Of a stretch of 39,027 bases of DNA, positions 26,259 through 34,382 are shown in pieces. Positions within the stretch are counted from its first letter, which is position 1. The number at the start of each line of letters is the position of its first letter. The DNA comes from Pedosphaera sp. GTDB lineage: Bacteria; Verrucomicrobiota; Verrucomicrobiia; Limisphaerales; F1-12-MAGs170. The position numbers were made by a program, and so were the translations under genes. Under the pieces are notes generated by a model that was not told where the DNA came from, made no database searches, and saw only the letters and a list, made by a program, of their open reading frames with translations. The stretch spans positions 1 through 39,027 of the forward strand of contig SIBF01000018.1 of assembly GCA_009695275.1 (NCBI GenBank), in the 5' to 3' direction.

Positions 26259-29200
26259 CTACTCCACAACGAGCACGCCCCGCATGAGGCGCCAGTGGCC
26301 GGGGAAGGTGCAGATGAAGGGGTAGCTGCCGGGCACTGCGGGGGCGGTGAAAACCAGCTCGGCCTTCTGGCGCGGTTGCACGAGCGGGGTGGCGTGGAGG
26401 ACTTTCGTCGAGGTGGGAATGTAGCCTCGCGCGATGCCATCGGGTTGGGTCGCGAGTTTGTCCGCGAGTGCGCCGACTTCCTCGGCGGAACCGGGTGCGA
26501 GGATGAGGAGATTGTGCAGCATGAGATCAGGGTTTTCGAAAATGAGGCGGACCTTCGCGCCGGCTTTGACGCGGAGTTCTTTCGGCGTGAACTGCATCCT
26601 GTTCGGAACGGCCTGTACAATAAGGGCGTCGCCGAGGTTGGCATTGGCCTTCTCAAACTCGGCGGCCGAGGCACTGAGGCTGGCGGCATCGGCGGCGGGA
26701 TGCGCCGTGGTGAGGCGCTGGCCGATCGGGTCATAGAGAAAGACCGGCGGCGGGTTTTTGGTTTTCCGGAAGTTGAGGTCGATGACGTTCAAGCCGGCAC
26801 GGAGATCAAGCTGGACCTGTTGATCGTTGATCCACATGGAATCGGAGGAGAGGAGTTGCACGCCGTTGACGAGGATATCGAGGTAGCCGTGACGGACGGA
26901 GAGAACGGCGGGCTGCGCGGCGTCGGCCTGGACGAAGGTGCGGCGCGCGCCATTGCCGAGATCCTGCCACTGGGCAAGGCGGGTCTCGGGTGCGATTTCG
27001 AGGACGGGGACGCTGCGGCCCTTGGCCGGCTTGGTGCCGTGCTTGAGGTCGGCGAGCATGTGTTGCACGTCGGCGTTGGTGGTGGTGAGTCCGTGCAGGG
27101 CGTGCTCGACGGCGGGCATGGCGGGACGAAGATGCGCGATGGCGTCCACGACTTCCATCTGCACGCGCGGATGCGGATCGCCTGCCATCTGGTGGAGGAG
27201 GTCGGCGGTGTTCGACAGGCGGTCGGCCTGGAAACGAATCATGCGGACGGCGGCGGCGCGATGCAGGAAGGAATCAGATTTCAGCAGCTCGGCGAGCAGC
27301 GCAGGGCGTGTCTGCTCGAGTCCCTCGGCGACGAAGAGGGCTTCGAGCACCGACTGATTGAACTCAGGCTTTGCACGATCGAGTGTGGCGACCCACTTGT
27401 CCAAAGCCGGCAGCATCGCCGATCCCTTCTTCCGCAATTCGATCCGCGCGTGATGGCGAACGATGTCCTGCGGATGCTGGAGGAGCGCGAGCAGTTCGGG
27501 CACGCTCGCTCCCTCGATGCGTGGGAAATTTTTCACCACGGGCTTCGCATTGTGCACCACGCGCCAGATGCGTCCGTGGTCGTGATCCCAGTGCGGGTCG
27601 CGCATCGGATGTTGCGCGTGACCGATGATCGGGCTGCAAAAATCGGAGACGTAGAGCGCGCCGTCGAAGCCGAACTCAAGGTCGGCCGGCCGGAACGCGG
27701 CGTTGGGCGAGGACACCACGTCGAGCCGTTGCGAGCCGCGCACGTTGCCGCGGGTGTAATCGTATTTCCACAACGACACGGTGTAGTTGCCGAGCAACGA
27801 GGCGCTGGCCATGCCTTGCTGGTAGTCGCCGGGGAAATTCGGGCTGGAGATGCTCGCGATGCCCGAGCCTTTGCCGTTGCTGCCGGTGTTGCCGTAGCTG
27901 AACGGATGATACACCCCGAGCGGTGTCCACGTGAGGGCGAGCGTGTCGAGCGGGAGTCCGTCGCCATACATCTGAAAAATGTTTCCGGTGCGGTCATGGG
28001 TGATCTTCCACGGATTGGGGGTGTTGCTTTGCCACTCGGTCTCGACGCGTCCGGTGCGCGGGTTCAGCCGGTAGGTCGTGGCGTCAATGCCACGCACCAC
28101 GCCGAACGGCGTTTCCAGTTGGGAACGGTGAAATACGCCATCGCAGAACAGGACGTGGCCGATGGGATCGGTGGCAATCATCCCACCGTGATGCGAGTCG
28201 GTCACGTCGATGCCGCGGAACAGCTCGCGCTTTGTGTCAGCTTTGCCGTCGCCATTGGTGTCGGTCATCAGCCAGAGCTTCGGCTGTTCTGAAATGATGA
28301 CACCCCACTCGGTGAAGGCGACGCCATCAAGCGCGTCGAGGCCCTCGGCGAAGGCCATGCACTTGTCGGCCTTCCCGTCGTGATCGGTGTCTTCGAGGAC
28401 GATGATTTTGTCCTGCGGCGCCAGCCCCGGAACGGTGTGAGGAAAGGACGGCATGGTCACGACCCACAGCCGTCCGCGTGCGTCGAACGCGATTTGGACG
28501 GGGTTCTTCAGATCGGGAAACTCCACCTCGGACGCAAACAGGTTCACGGTGTAGCCGTCGGCCACCTTGAACTCCGCCTGCGCTTCGGCGGGCGGCTTGA
28601 TGATTCCGGTGTTCTTGCCGTCGTCATGGCCTTTGATCGGCGGCAGAGGCGGCAGCCACGGAAGCGGGACGTCGGCGAACTTCCTGGCCGGAGTCGCGGC
28701 CAGTTCATGCACGACGGCTTCGGTCGCAGCGATCATCTCGTGGTAGCGCGGAATCTCGGCGTTGTTCTCTTCCTGGCGCTTGCGCACCCCGTAGTAAAGA
28801 TCGGCGTTCTTCGGACGAACCACCTCGGCAACGTAGTAGTTTTTTCGTGTGACCGCTTTCACCACTTCCGTCACCCGGGACGGGTCCGCTTTCGCCATCG
28901 CCGCATCGCCAAGGAGCGCGCGGGCGGTGATCTGGGTCATCTCGTGATTGCCCGCCTCGTTGAGATGCAGCCCATTCGAGGTCAGGCGCGCCTTGCTCTT
29001 CGCATACGCCTGCTGGCTCGCCGAGAACAAATCGACAAACACCGCTCCACGCGCTTTCGCCGCCTCGCCGATGACCTGCGCGTAGGCGGCCAGATCACGA
29101 TTGCGCCCCTCGACATCCGGCACCTGCCCGCCCTTTTCCACCGCCGTCGGCGAAAGCAACACCAGCTTCGCGCCCGGATGCAGCCGAGCGAGCTGGTCGA

Positions 29201-29582
29201 GATATCCATCGAGTTGTTTGCGGAAATCCGCCAGCCCCGACGCTCCGCCGAATGCCTCGTTCATGCCGAAGCCCGCGATCACCACCTTAGCCGGCCACTG
29301 CTTCAGCAGTGACTTCATGTGCTCCTCGTAACCCTCGGGCCGGAGCCGGTAGCCGACTTCATCGCCCGTCCAGGCGAAGCTGCGGAAGCGCAGTTTCTTT
29401 CCTGGATTCGCAAGCTGGACCAGCGCCTCCAGTTCCCCTTGTTCCCCCAATCGCTCGACCATCGAGTTCCCATAGGAAAGGATCGTGTCGTCGGGTTGGA
29501 AGGCGATCTCCGCCCGAGCTCCATCGAGCGCAAGGAAGCTGAGGACGAATGCGAAGACAACGCTGGCGAGGAATCGTGACAT
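26259..29582 (-). CDS. SGNH hydrolase - PVC-type dehydrogenase propeller - HEAT - cupredoxin fusion
   Basis: The 1107-residue protein has a signal peptide (MSRFLASVVFAFVLSFLAL) and then an SGNH-type domain. Its nucleophile motif reads SYGNSM (Ser40; Asn replaces the usual Asp), followed by GFGMNEAF (Asn108) and GLHLNEAGNH. Next is a long PVC-type membrane-bound dehydrogenase beta-propeller (VNLFASEVEFPDLKNPVQIAFD, DTDHDGKADK, DTNGDGKADTK, HHGGMIATDPIGHV, FGFDGALYVSDF). HEAT-like helices follow (LLALLQHPQDIVRHHARIEL onward). The C-terminal domain is a type I copper fold with His (LMLHNLL), Cys and His (ICTFPGHW) and Met (LMRG). No CxxCH haem site was found, so the copper domain may be the electron acceptor. 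The ATG at 29582 was chosen for the signal peptide over the longer frame to 29678. Confidence 0.9.
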   Translation of the reverse strand: MSRFLASVVFAFVLSFLALDGARAEIAFQPDDTILSYGNSMVERLGEQGELEALVQLANPGKKLRFRSFAWTGDEVGYRLRPEGYEEHMKSLLKQWPAKVVIAGFGMNEAFGGASGLADFRKQLDGYLDQLARLHPGAKLVLLSPTAVEKGGQVPDVEGRNRDLAAYAQVIGEAAKARGAVFVDLFSASQQAYAKSKARLTSNGLHLNEAGNHEMTQITARALLGDAAMAKADPSRVTEVVKAVTRKNYYVAEVVRPKNADLYYGVRKRQEENNAEIPRYHEMIAATEAVVHELAATPARKFADVPLPWLPPLPPIKGHDDGKNTGIIKPPAEAQAEFKVADGYTVNLFASEVEFPDLKNPVQIAFDARGRLWVVTMPSFPHTVPGLAPQDKIIVLEDTDHDGKADKCMAFAEGLDALDGVAFTEWGVIISEQPKLWLMTDTNGDGKADTKRELFRGIDVTDSHHGGMIATDPIGHVLFCDGVFHRSQLETPFGVVRGIDATTYRLNPRTGRVETEWQSNTPNPWKITHDRTGNIFQMYGDGLPLDTLALTWTPLGVYHPFSYGNTGSNGKGSGIASISSPNFPGDYQQGMASASLLGNYTVSLWKYDYTRGNVRGSQRLDVVSSPNAAFRPADLEFGFDGALYVSDFCSPIIGHAQHPMRDPHWDHDHGRIWRVVHNAKPVVKNFPRIEGASVPELLALLQHPQDIVRHHARIELRKKGSAMLPALDKWVATLDRAKPEFNQSVLEALFVAEGLEQTRPALLAELLKSDSFLHRAAAVRMIRFQADRLSNTADLLHQMAGDPHPRVQMEVVDAIAHLRPAMPAVEHALHGLTTTNADVQHMLADLKHGTKPAKGRSVPVLEIAPETRLAQWQDLGNGARRTFVQADAAQPAVLSVRHGYLDILVNGVQLLSSDSMWINDQQVQLDLRAGLNVIDLNFRKTKNPPPVFLYDPIGQRLTTAHPAADAASLSASAAEFEKANANLGDALIVQAVPNRMQFTPKELRVKAGAKVRLIFENPDLMLHNLLILAPGSAEEVGALADKLATQPDGIARGYIPTSTKVLHATPLVQPRQKAELVFTAPAVPGSYPFICTFPGHWRLMRGVLVVE

Positions 29583-29765
29583 GGTTCGAATGAGATGAGT
29601 GTTGGTTTTGAAAAAAAGGTGGATTAGGCCGCGGGTTTCTAACCGTGGCCCGTTGAACCAACTGAAATTCTTGCCCATGAATTCTCATCGGGTAGGTCTG
29701 ATTAGCATGGGCCTCATTTTGCGGTTACGTCCACCCGCGTCAAACCCAGTTGAAACGCCCTGCAC

Positions 29766-30629
29766 TCAACATCGGTCCTGACTTTCTGGACCGCACGATG
29801 CAGGCGCCTCCCGAATGAGGACGACTTCCGATGCCGTTTTCACCGCGCTCAACCCGTACACCATCGGCAATTGGCCTTCCATGCCGGCGATGCGATAGAG
29901 GCCGTCCTTGCCCTTCACGGTCTTCTTGAAGCAGTCGTGGGGGGAGCCGTCCAGTTCGGTGAGGCGTTCAATTCGCAGGCCCGCACCAAGCAGTTCTTGC
30001 AGCAGTTCGCCGAGGCCATGGTTCCACGAATAGGTGGGGAGCTTGATGGCCGCGGACTGATCGGCATAACTGCCTTCCTCTTCTTCCACGATCACTTCGC
30101 GGTTGAAGTACGAGTAGGTCACGCGCGTGAAATCATTGTCGAACATCCAAACCGCCGGATGGAACTCGACGAACACGAAACGGCCACCCGGCTTGAGATA
30201 GCGCGCCACGTTCGCCGCCCAGGGCTTCAGATCGGGTAGCCAACCGATGGCGCCGTAGCTGGTGAAGACGATGTCGAAGAGCCCGTCGAGTTCGGGCCGA
30301 TGGTCAATCACGTTGCTTAGCACCCAATCCGCCTTCAAACCGCAGCGTTCGGTGAGCTTGCGTGCCTCGTCGATGGCGGTTTCTGACATGTCCAACCCGG
30401 TCACATCCGCACCCATACGCGCAAGCAAGAGGGTGTCCTTCCCGAAGTGACATTGCAGGTGCAGGACGCGTTTGCCCCGGGCGTCCCCGAGCAACTCCAC
30501 TTCCAATCCGCCAAGCGAGCTGCGCCCGGCGACGAAGCCCTCCACGTCGTAGAACTTGGAACGCACGTGCAGCTGTGCGCGTACGTTCCAGGCAGTACGA
30601 TTGGCATCGAAGGCGTTGGTGTGATCCAT
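29766..30629 (-). CDS. Class I SAM-dependent methyltransferase
   Basis: The 287-residue protein has the Rossmann methyltransferase pattern: motif I in an unusual form (VLHLQCHFGKDTLLLA, with His-Phe in place of Gly-x-Gly), the acidic loop GLDMSETAIDEAR, FDIVFTSYGAIGWL as motif IV, and a 'LKPGGRFVFVEFHP' strand. This 'LHLQCHFGKDTL' subgroup is widespread and functionally uncharacterised; substrate cannot be inferred. The start at 30629 (MDHTNAFDANRTAW) was chosen since upstream sequence in the open frame to 30689 is not family-like. It is not obviously linked with its neighbours; the gap to the next gene upstream is about 130 bases. Confidence 0.88.
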   Translation of the reverse strand: MDHTNAFDANRTAWNVRAQLHVRSKFYDVEGFVAGRSSLGGLEVELLGDARGKRVLHLQCHFGKDTLLLARMGADVTGLDMSETAIDEARKLTERCGLKADWVLSNVIDHRPELDGLFDIVFTSYGAIGWLPDLKPWAANVARYLKPGGRFVFVEFHPAVWMFDNDFTRVTYSYFNREVIVEEEEGSYADQSAAIKLPTYSWNHGLGELLQELLGAGLRIERLTELDGSPHDCFKKTVKGKDGLYRIAGMEGQLPMVYGLSAVKTASEVVLIREAPASCGPESQDRC

Positions 30630-30755
30630 TGTGTGAGGAAGCCGGGGGCTACTTCGGCTGGTTCTTCCTTTTGCGCTGAACCAATGCACCCAGGATGATC
30701 ATTTTTGAGGGCAGTGTTGTGAGCAGCATATTGGACTTTCGTTGTCGTGGAAACT

Positions 30756-31016
30756 TCAACTAAAGATCTGTCCGCGCACTTCGCCGCCGATGTCGGTGCG
30801 TCGGCGAATGCGGCCGGCGTAGTGATAGGTTATCTGTTCATCGTCGAGGCTCAGGAGGTTAAGGAGGGTCGCATGCACGTCGCGGATGGGGATCGGCTCG
30901 TCTGCCGCGCAGACGCTGAAGTCGTCAGTCGCGACGGCGGTGGCGCCGCGCGGTTCGGTGATCGGGGCCAAGCGCAGAAACGTCGGTGCGACGGTTGGTT
31001 GCGGCTTCATGGGCAC
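30756..31016 (-). pseudogene. Truncated DUF1501 C-terminus, copy of the neighbouring gene's end
   Basis: About 86 codons read as the last part of a DUF1501 protein: DEPIPIRDVHATLLNLLSL, DDEQITYHYAGR and RRTDIGGEVRGQIF. The same segment in the intact gene immediately upstream is DRVHVHDFHATILHLMGL, DHEKLTYRYSGR and RLTDVSGKVIEGVL. The match is clear but diverged, so this is an old duplicate or a remnant of a second gene. The N-terminal four-fifths are missing, and the fragment lies 11 bases after the stop of the intact gene, so it could still be translated. It is probably non-functional. Confidence 0.75.
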
Positions 31017-31027
31017 GAGTATGTCTG

Positions 31028-32470
31028 TTAGGCCAGCACTCCCTCGATCACCTTCCCGGAAACATCCGTCAGCCGGTAATCGCGGCCTGAATATCGGTAG
31101 GTGAGCTTTTCGTGATCAAGGCCCATCAGGTGCAGGATTGTTGCGTGGAAGTCGTGGACGTGGACGCGGTCTTCCACCGCGCTGCATCCAAACTCGTCGG
31201 TGGCTCCGTGGCTGCAGCCGCGCTTCACTCCGCCACCGGCGAGCCAGTTGGTGTAGCCGTAGTGATCGTGGTCGCGGCCTTTGGCGCCTTCGGAGGTCGG
31301 GGCGCGGCCAAATTCCCCCCCCCAGACGAGGAGCGTGTCGTCGAAAAGCCCGCGCGCTTTCAGATCGTGAATCAACGCGGCGATGCCCTGATCACATGCT
31401 TTGGCCAGCTTGGCGTGGCCGTCCACAATGTTTTCGTGGCCGGTGTCCCAGGCGATGTCGTAGCCGTCGATGGAAAGGGAAAGCTGCACGACGCGCACGC
31501 CCTGTTCGATCAGGCGGCGAGAGAGCAGGCAGCCTTTGGCAAATTCGCTGTCGCCGTAGAGGTCGCGCGTGGCCTGTGTCTCCTTGCTGATGTCGAATAC
31601 TTCAGGCACCGAGAACTGCATCCGGAAAGCCATCTCCATCGCGGCGATCCCGGCTTCGAGGTCCTGATCGCGTTCCAGGCGCGCGAGGTGCTTTTGATTG
31701 AGCTGCGCCAGGAGATCGATCTGCCGCCGCTGTTCAGGCGTGGAGAGGTTCGTGTTTTTCAGATCGCGCATCACGGCGTCCGGTTTCATCTCGGCGATGT
31801 TCACGTAGCTGCCAGCGTAGGCGCCGGGGAGGAAAGCGTTGCCCCAGTTCGCCAGCGTGCATCGGGGCTGCGCGCGCGGAGACATGGCGACGAAGCCGGG
31901 AAGATTCTGGTTCTCCGTGCCCAGGCCATAGACGAGCCACGCGCCCATGCTCGGCCGGTTTGGCTGCAATGCGCCGACGTTCATCATCATCATCGCGCCG
32001 GCGTGCTCGGGGATGTCCGTGTGCATCGAGTGGATGAAGCTGATGTCGTCCACGCAGCCGCCGACGTGCGGGAAAATGTCGCTGACCCACTTGCTTGTCT
32101 GCCCGTATTGCTTGAAGGCAAACGGCGAAGGCATGAGACCATTCTTCGTGTTGCGAAGCGTCTTGCGGTTGACCGATTCCGGGCGTTCCCCCGCGTGCTT
32201 GGCGAGCAGTGGCTTGTAGTCGAACGTGTCCACCTGCGACGGCCCGCCGGGCATGAAGAGCTGGATGACGTGCTTCGCCCGCTGCGCGAAATGAGGAGCC
32301 TTGGGCAGTAGCGGCGAGGCGGCAACGGGCGAACCGAACGCGCGCGTCTGGTCGAGCAGTCCCGCCAGACCGATCACGCCCATGCCCGCGCCGAGGCGGC
32401 TGAGAAAATCGCGGCGCGACTGGCGGCGGGCGGCGCGGCGAAAGGCAGCTTCGTGTTGTTGGAATTGCAT
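31028..32470 (-). CDS. DUF1501 domain protein, Tat-exported (sulfatase-like)
   Basis: The 480-residue protein has a Tat leader (SRRDFLSRLGAGMGVIGLAGLL) and the DUF1501 pattern: 'VIQLFMPGGPSQVDTFDYKPLL', 'SDIFPHVGGCVDDISFIHSM', 'EHAGAMMMMNVG', 'RPSMGAWLVYGLG', 'DTGHENIVDGHAKLAKA', 'LVWGGEFGRAPTSEGAKGRDHDHYGYT' and 'HDFHATILHLMGLDHEKLTYRYSGRDYRLTD'. The fold belongs to the alkaline phosphatase/sulfatase superfamily. In PVC bacteria it usually pairs with a DUF1549/DUF1553 cytochrome-type gene, which is absent here. Activity is unproven. It starts at the ATG at 32470; a truncated copy of its end follows at 31016. Confidence 0.92.
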   Translation of the reverse strand: MQFQQHEAAFRRAARRQSRRDFLSRLGAGMGVIGLAGLLDQTRAFGSPVAASPLLPKAPHFAQRAKHVIQLFMPGGPSQVDTFDYKPLLAKHAGERPESVNRKTLRNTKNGLMPSPFAFKQYGQTSKWVSDIFPHVGGCVDDISFIHSMHTDIPEHAGAMMMMNVGALQPNRPSMGAWLVYGLGTENQNLPGFVAMSPRAQPRCTLANWGNAFLPGAYAGSYVNIAEMKPDAVMRDLKNTNLSTPEQRRQIDLLAQLNQKHLARLERDQDLEAGIAAMEMAFRMQFSVPEVFDISKETQATRDLYGDSEFAKGCLLSRRLIEQGVRVVQLSLSIDGYDIAWDTGHENIVDGHAKLAKACDQGIAALIHDLKARGLFDDTLLVWGGEFGRAPTSEGAKGRDHDHYGYTNWLAGGGVKRGCSHGATDEFGCSAVEDRVHVHDFHATILHLMGLDHEKLTYRYSGRDYRLTDVSGKVIEGVLA

Positions 32471-32509
32471 GATGGTTGGTGAATCTGACGGAACTCGTGG
32501 GCGGAGTCA

Positions 32510-33541
32510 TCAAAGAACTCCCCTCAGAGTGCGCTCGAAAATTTCCAGAGCCGCAGTGATTTCCTCGGAAGAGACCATCAGGTTCGTCACCGCGCGAAGG
32601 GTGTCCGGGCCTACGGCGAGGACGCGCACGCCGGCTTCATCGAGTGCGCGGGCGAGGGTGGCCGCCGGAAGTTTCTTCACTCGCATGAGCACGATGTTCG
32701 TCTGCACCGTGGCCGGATCGAGTTCGAGGCCGGGCAGTCGGCTCAATCCTTCGGCCAGCGCGCGGGCGTTGGCGTGGTCTTCGGCGAGCCGGGCGCGATG
32801 ATGCTCCAGCGCGTGGAGCGCCCCGGCGGCGAGGATGCCCGCCTGCCTCATGCCGCCGCCGTACATCTTGCGGAAACGTCTCGCGCGCTGAATGAACTCG
32901 CGCGTCCCGCACAGCGCCGAGCCGATGGGCGCGCCGAGGCCTTTGGAGAAACACACGCTCACTGAGTCGAAGTGCGTCGCGTAATCGCGCTCCGGGATGC
33001 CGGTCGCGACCGCCGCGTTCCACAGCCGCGCGCCGTCGAGGTGAAGCCGCAAGCCGCGCGCGCGGGACACGTCCGCCACTTCCCGGATGCGCTCGATCGG
33101 CCAGACGCTGCCGCCGCCGCGATTGTGGGTGTTCTCGATGCACACGAGTTTGGTGGGTGCGAAATGCTGATCCGCCGGACGCAGCACGGCTTCCACATCC
33201 GCGGCTGTGAAAACGCCGCGCACACCGGGCAGGCAGCGACACATCACACCGGCGAGTGCGGCGGGCGCGCCGGATTCGTAGTAGTAAATGTGGGCGTTGG
33301 CATCGACGAGGATTTCATCGCCGGGCTCCGTGTGGGCGCGCAGCGCGAGTTGATTTGCCATGGTGCCGGAAGGCGTGAACACCGCGGCTTCCTTGCCGAG
33401 GATTTCGGACGTGCGCGCTTCGAGCCGCGCCACCGTGGGATCGTCGCCAAACACGTCATCGCCAACTTCCGCCCGGGCCATCGCCTCGCGCATGGCGGGT
33501 GTGGGTTGCGTGATGGTATCGCTGCGGAGATCGATGGGCAT
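32510..33541 (-). CDS. ltaE: Low-specificity L-threonine aldolase
   Basis: The 343-residue protein is a fold-type I PLP enzyme of the threonine aldolase/beta-eliminating lyase family: MPIDLRSDTITQPTPAMREAM at the start, GDDVFGDDPTV, AVFTPSGTMANQLAL, the HLDGAR motif (167-172) and the PLP lysine Lys200 in VCFSKGLGAPIGSALCG. It cleaves L-threonine or L-allo-threonine to glycine and acetaldehyde. All expected residues are present and the length is usual. The start at 33541 matches the family's N-terminus. It ends 39 bases before the DUF1501 gene on the same strand; a shared transcript is possible but the functions are not related. Confidence 0.95.
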   Translation of the reverse strand: MPIDLRSDTITQPTPAMREAMARAEVGDDVFGDDPTVARLEARTSEILGKEAAVFTPSGTMANQLALRAHTEPGDEILVDANAHIYYYESGAPAALAGVMCRCLPGVRGVFTAADVEAVLRPADQHFAPTKLVCIENTHNRGGGSVWPIERIREVADVSRARGLRLHLDGARLWNAAVATGIPERDYATHFDSVSVCFSKGLGAPIGSALCGTREFIQRARRFRKMYGGGMRQAGILAAGALHALEHHRARLAEDHANARALAEGLSRLPGLELDPATVQTNIVLMRVKKLPAATLARALDEAGVRVLAVGPDTLRAVTNLMVSSEEITAALEIFERTLRGVL

Positions 33542-33732
33542 GGTGTGGGTGGCGAAAAGTTAAAACGGAGAGAACGCGGGCAAAGGCCACTGCCACCCCA
33601 TCCCGTTCACCGTATGGCTGGGAGTGACGGCCGTGCTCGGTGGCCAGGCAGCGACTTCATGTTCTTCGAATGGCATGGTGTTGACTGGATTTGACAGAAT
33701 ACGTGCGACATCAGCAAGCCTGTCCGCTGGTG

Positions 33733-33807
33733 ACACCGCAGAGACGGGAAGGACACAGAGATCGCCGGCCAGAAAGCCTCTGCGCTTTTCCCGCCTCTGC
33801 GGTGAAC
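33733..33807. repeat. Imperfect inverted repeat, REP-like intergenic element
   Basis: The left arm at 33733-33761 (ACACCGCAGAGACGGGAAGG, then ACACAGAGA) and the right arm at 33775-33807 (ending CGCCTCTGCGGTGAAC) are complementary over most of about 29 bases, so RNA or single-stranded DNA could fold into a long hairpin with a loop of about 13 bases. The 'ACCGCAGAGG' core is of a type often scattered between genes in this phylum. It lies in the gap between threonine aldolase and the methylase gene. Confidence 0.7.
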
Positions 33808-33841
33808 CAAAGCGGCTGGCCGAAGGCCGGATGAGGTGTCG

Positions 33842-34240
33842 GTGAGCAATCTGTCGAACTCCATTCACATCCGCGCGACCGGGATTCACATTCAATCAAT
33901 CGCCATCCGCAAACGATTCCCTCTCCGCCTCGAACGGGGAGAGGGTCAGGGTGAGGTGTCGATCTGAATTTACAGCCAATCCACCGCCATTCACACCCAA
34001 GGAATCCCCTCCGACAGCCGAGAAATCGCCGCCGACAATCGCGCAGCCCGCATCTACATTCGAGCGACCGCCGCCGACAGCCGGGAAATCGCCTCGGAAA
34101 TGTGGCCGTGCGCAAGCACCAGTCAGAAAATGGCCGTGAACAGTGAGGAAATCGCGGGCTACACTCGCCGCAACCCCGCCGCAACCGTGGGAACGACTGC
34201 CAGCAGCGGGGATTCCGACGGCAACCATCAAGAAATCAAG
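33842..34240. repeat. Degenerate 21-bp tandem repeat field with an embedded REP-like segment
   Basis: Sequence from 33842 to 34240 falls into 21-base units in one constant phase: units at 33842, 33863 and 33884, then a 63-base foreign-looking segment (33905-33967), then thirteen units from 33968 to 34240, the last few weak. The best-kept units end in GAAATCGCC (34010, 34073, 34136). Read on the plus strand the units give heptads such as IHIQSIA, IYSQSTA, SDSREIA, IYIRATA, ADSREIA and VNSEEIA; on the minus strand they read like GDFSAVG. A TGA at 33965-33967 splits the plus frame. There is no clear start, so this looks like a decayed repeat tract or the remains of a repeat protein, not an intact gene. 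Confidence 0.7.
33917..33958. repeat. Short REP-like palindrome inside the 21-bp field
   Basis: CCCTCTCC (33919-33926) pairs with GGAGAGGG (33938-33945) around an 11-base spacer and is followed by TCAGGGTGAGGTG. This CCCTCTCC...GGAGAGGGTCAGGGTGAGG string is a familiar dispersed intergenic repeat of many GC-rich bacteria. It is the core of the 63-base segment that interrupts the 21-bp array. Confidence 0.7.
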
Positions 34241-34382
34241 GTTTTACGCAGATTCCATGCAAAGGTTGCGCGGGCCTCTCGCTCGCCCCGTCCGGCGACC
34301 CGCCGGACGGAATGAGGAGGACAATCGCTTCAAGAATCTTCCCAATCGCTGAAGGGCGACAGAATCCTCCCCATCGGACGCT

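Noticed and set aside
26190-28292. A 700-codon plus-strand open frame opposite the large fusion gene
   Set aside because: It mirrors the minus-strand coding gene, has no recognisable domain, and long antisense frames are common in GC-rich genes.
31112-32311. A 399-codon plus-strand frame opposite the DUF1501 gene
   Set aside because: Antisense shadow of a well-supported gene with no family-like motif.
33842-34240. CRISPR array
   Set aside because: Units are 21 bases with no distinct conserved repeat and variable spacer, and there are no cas genes.
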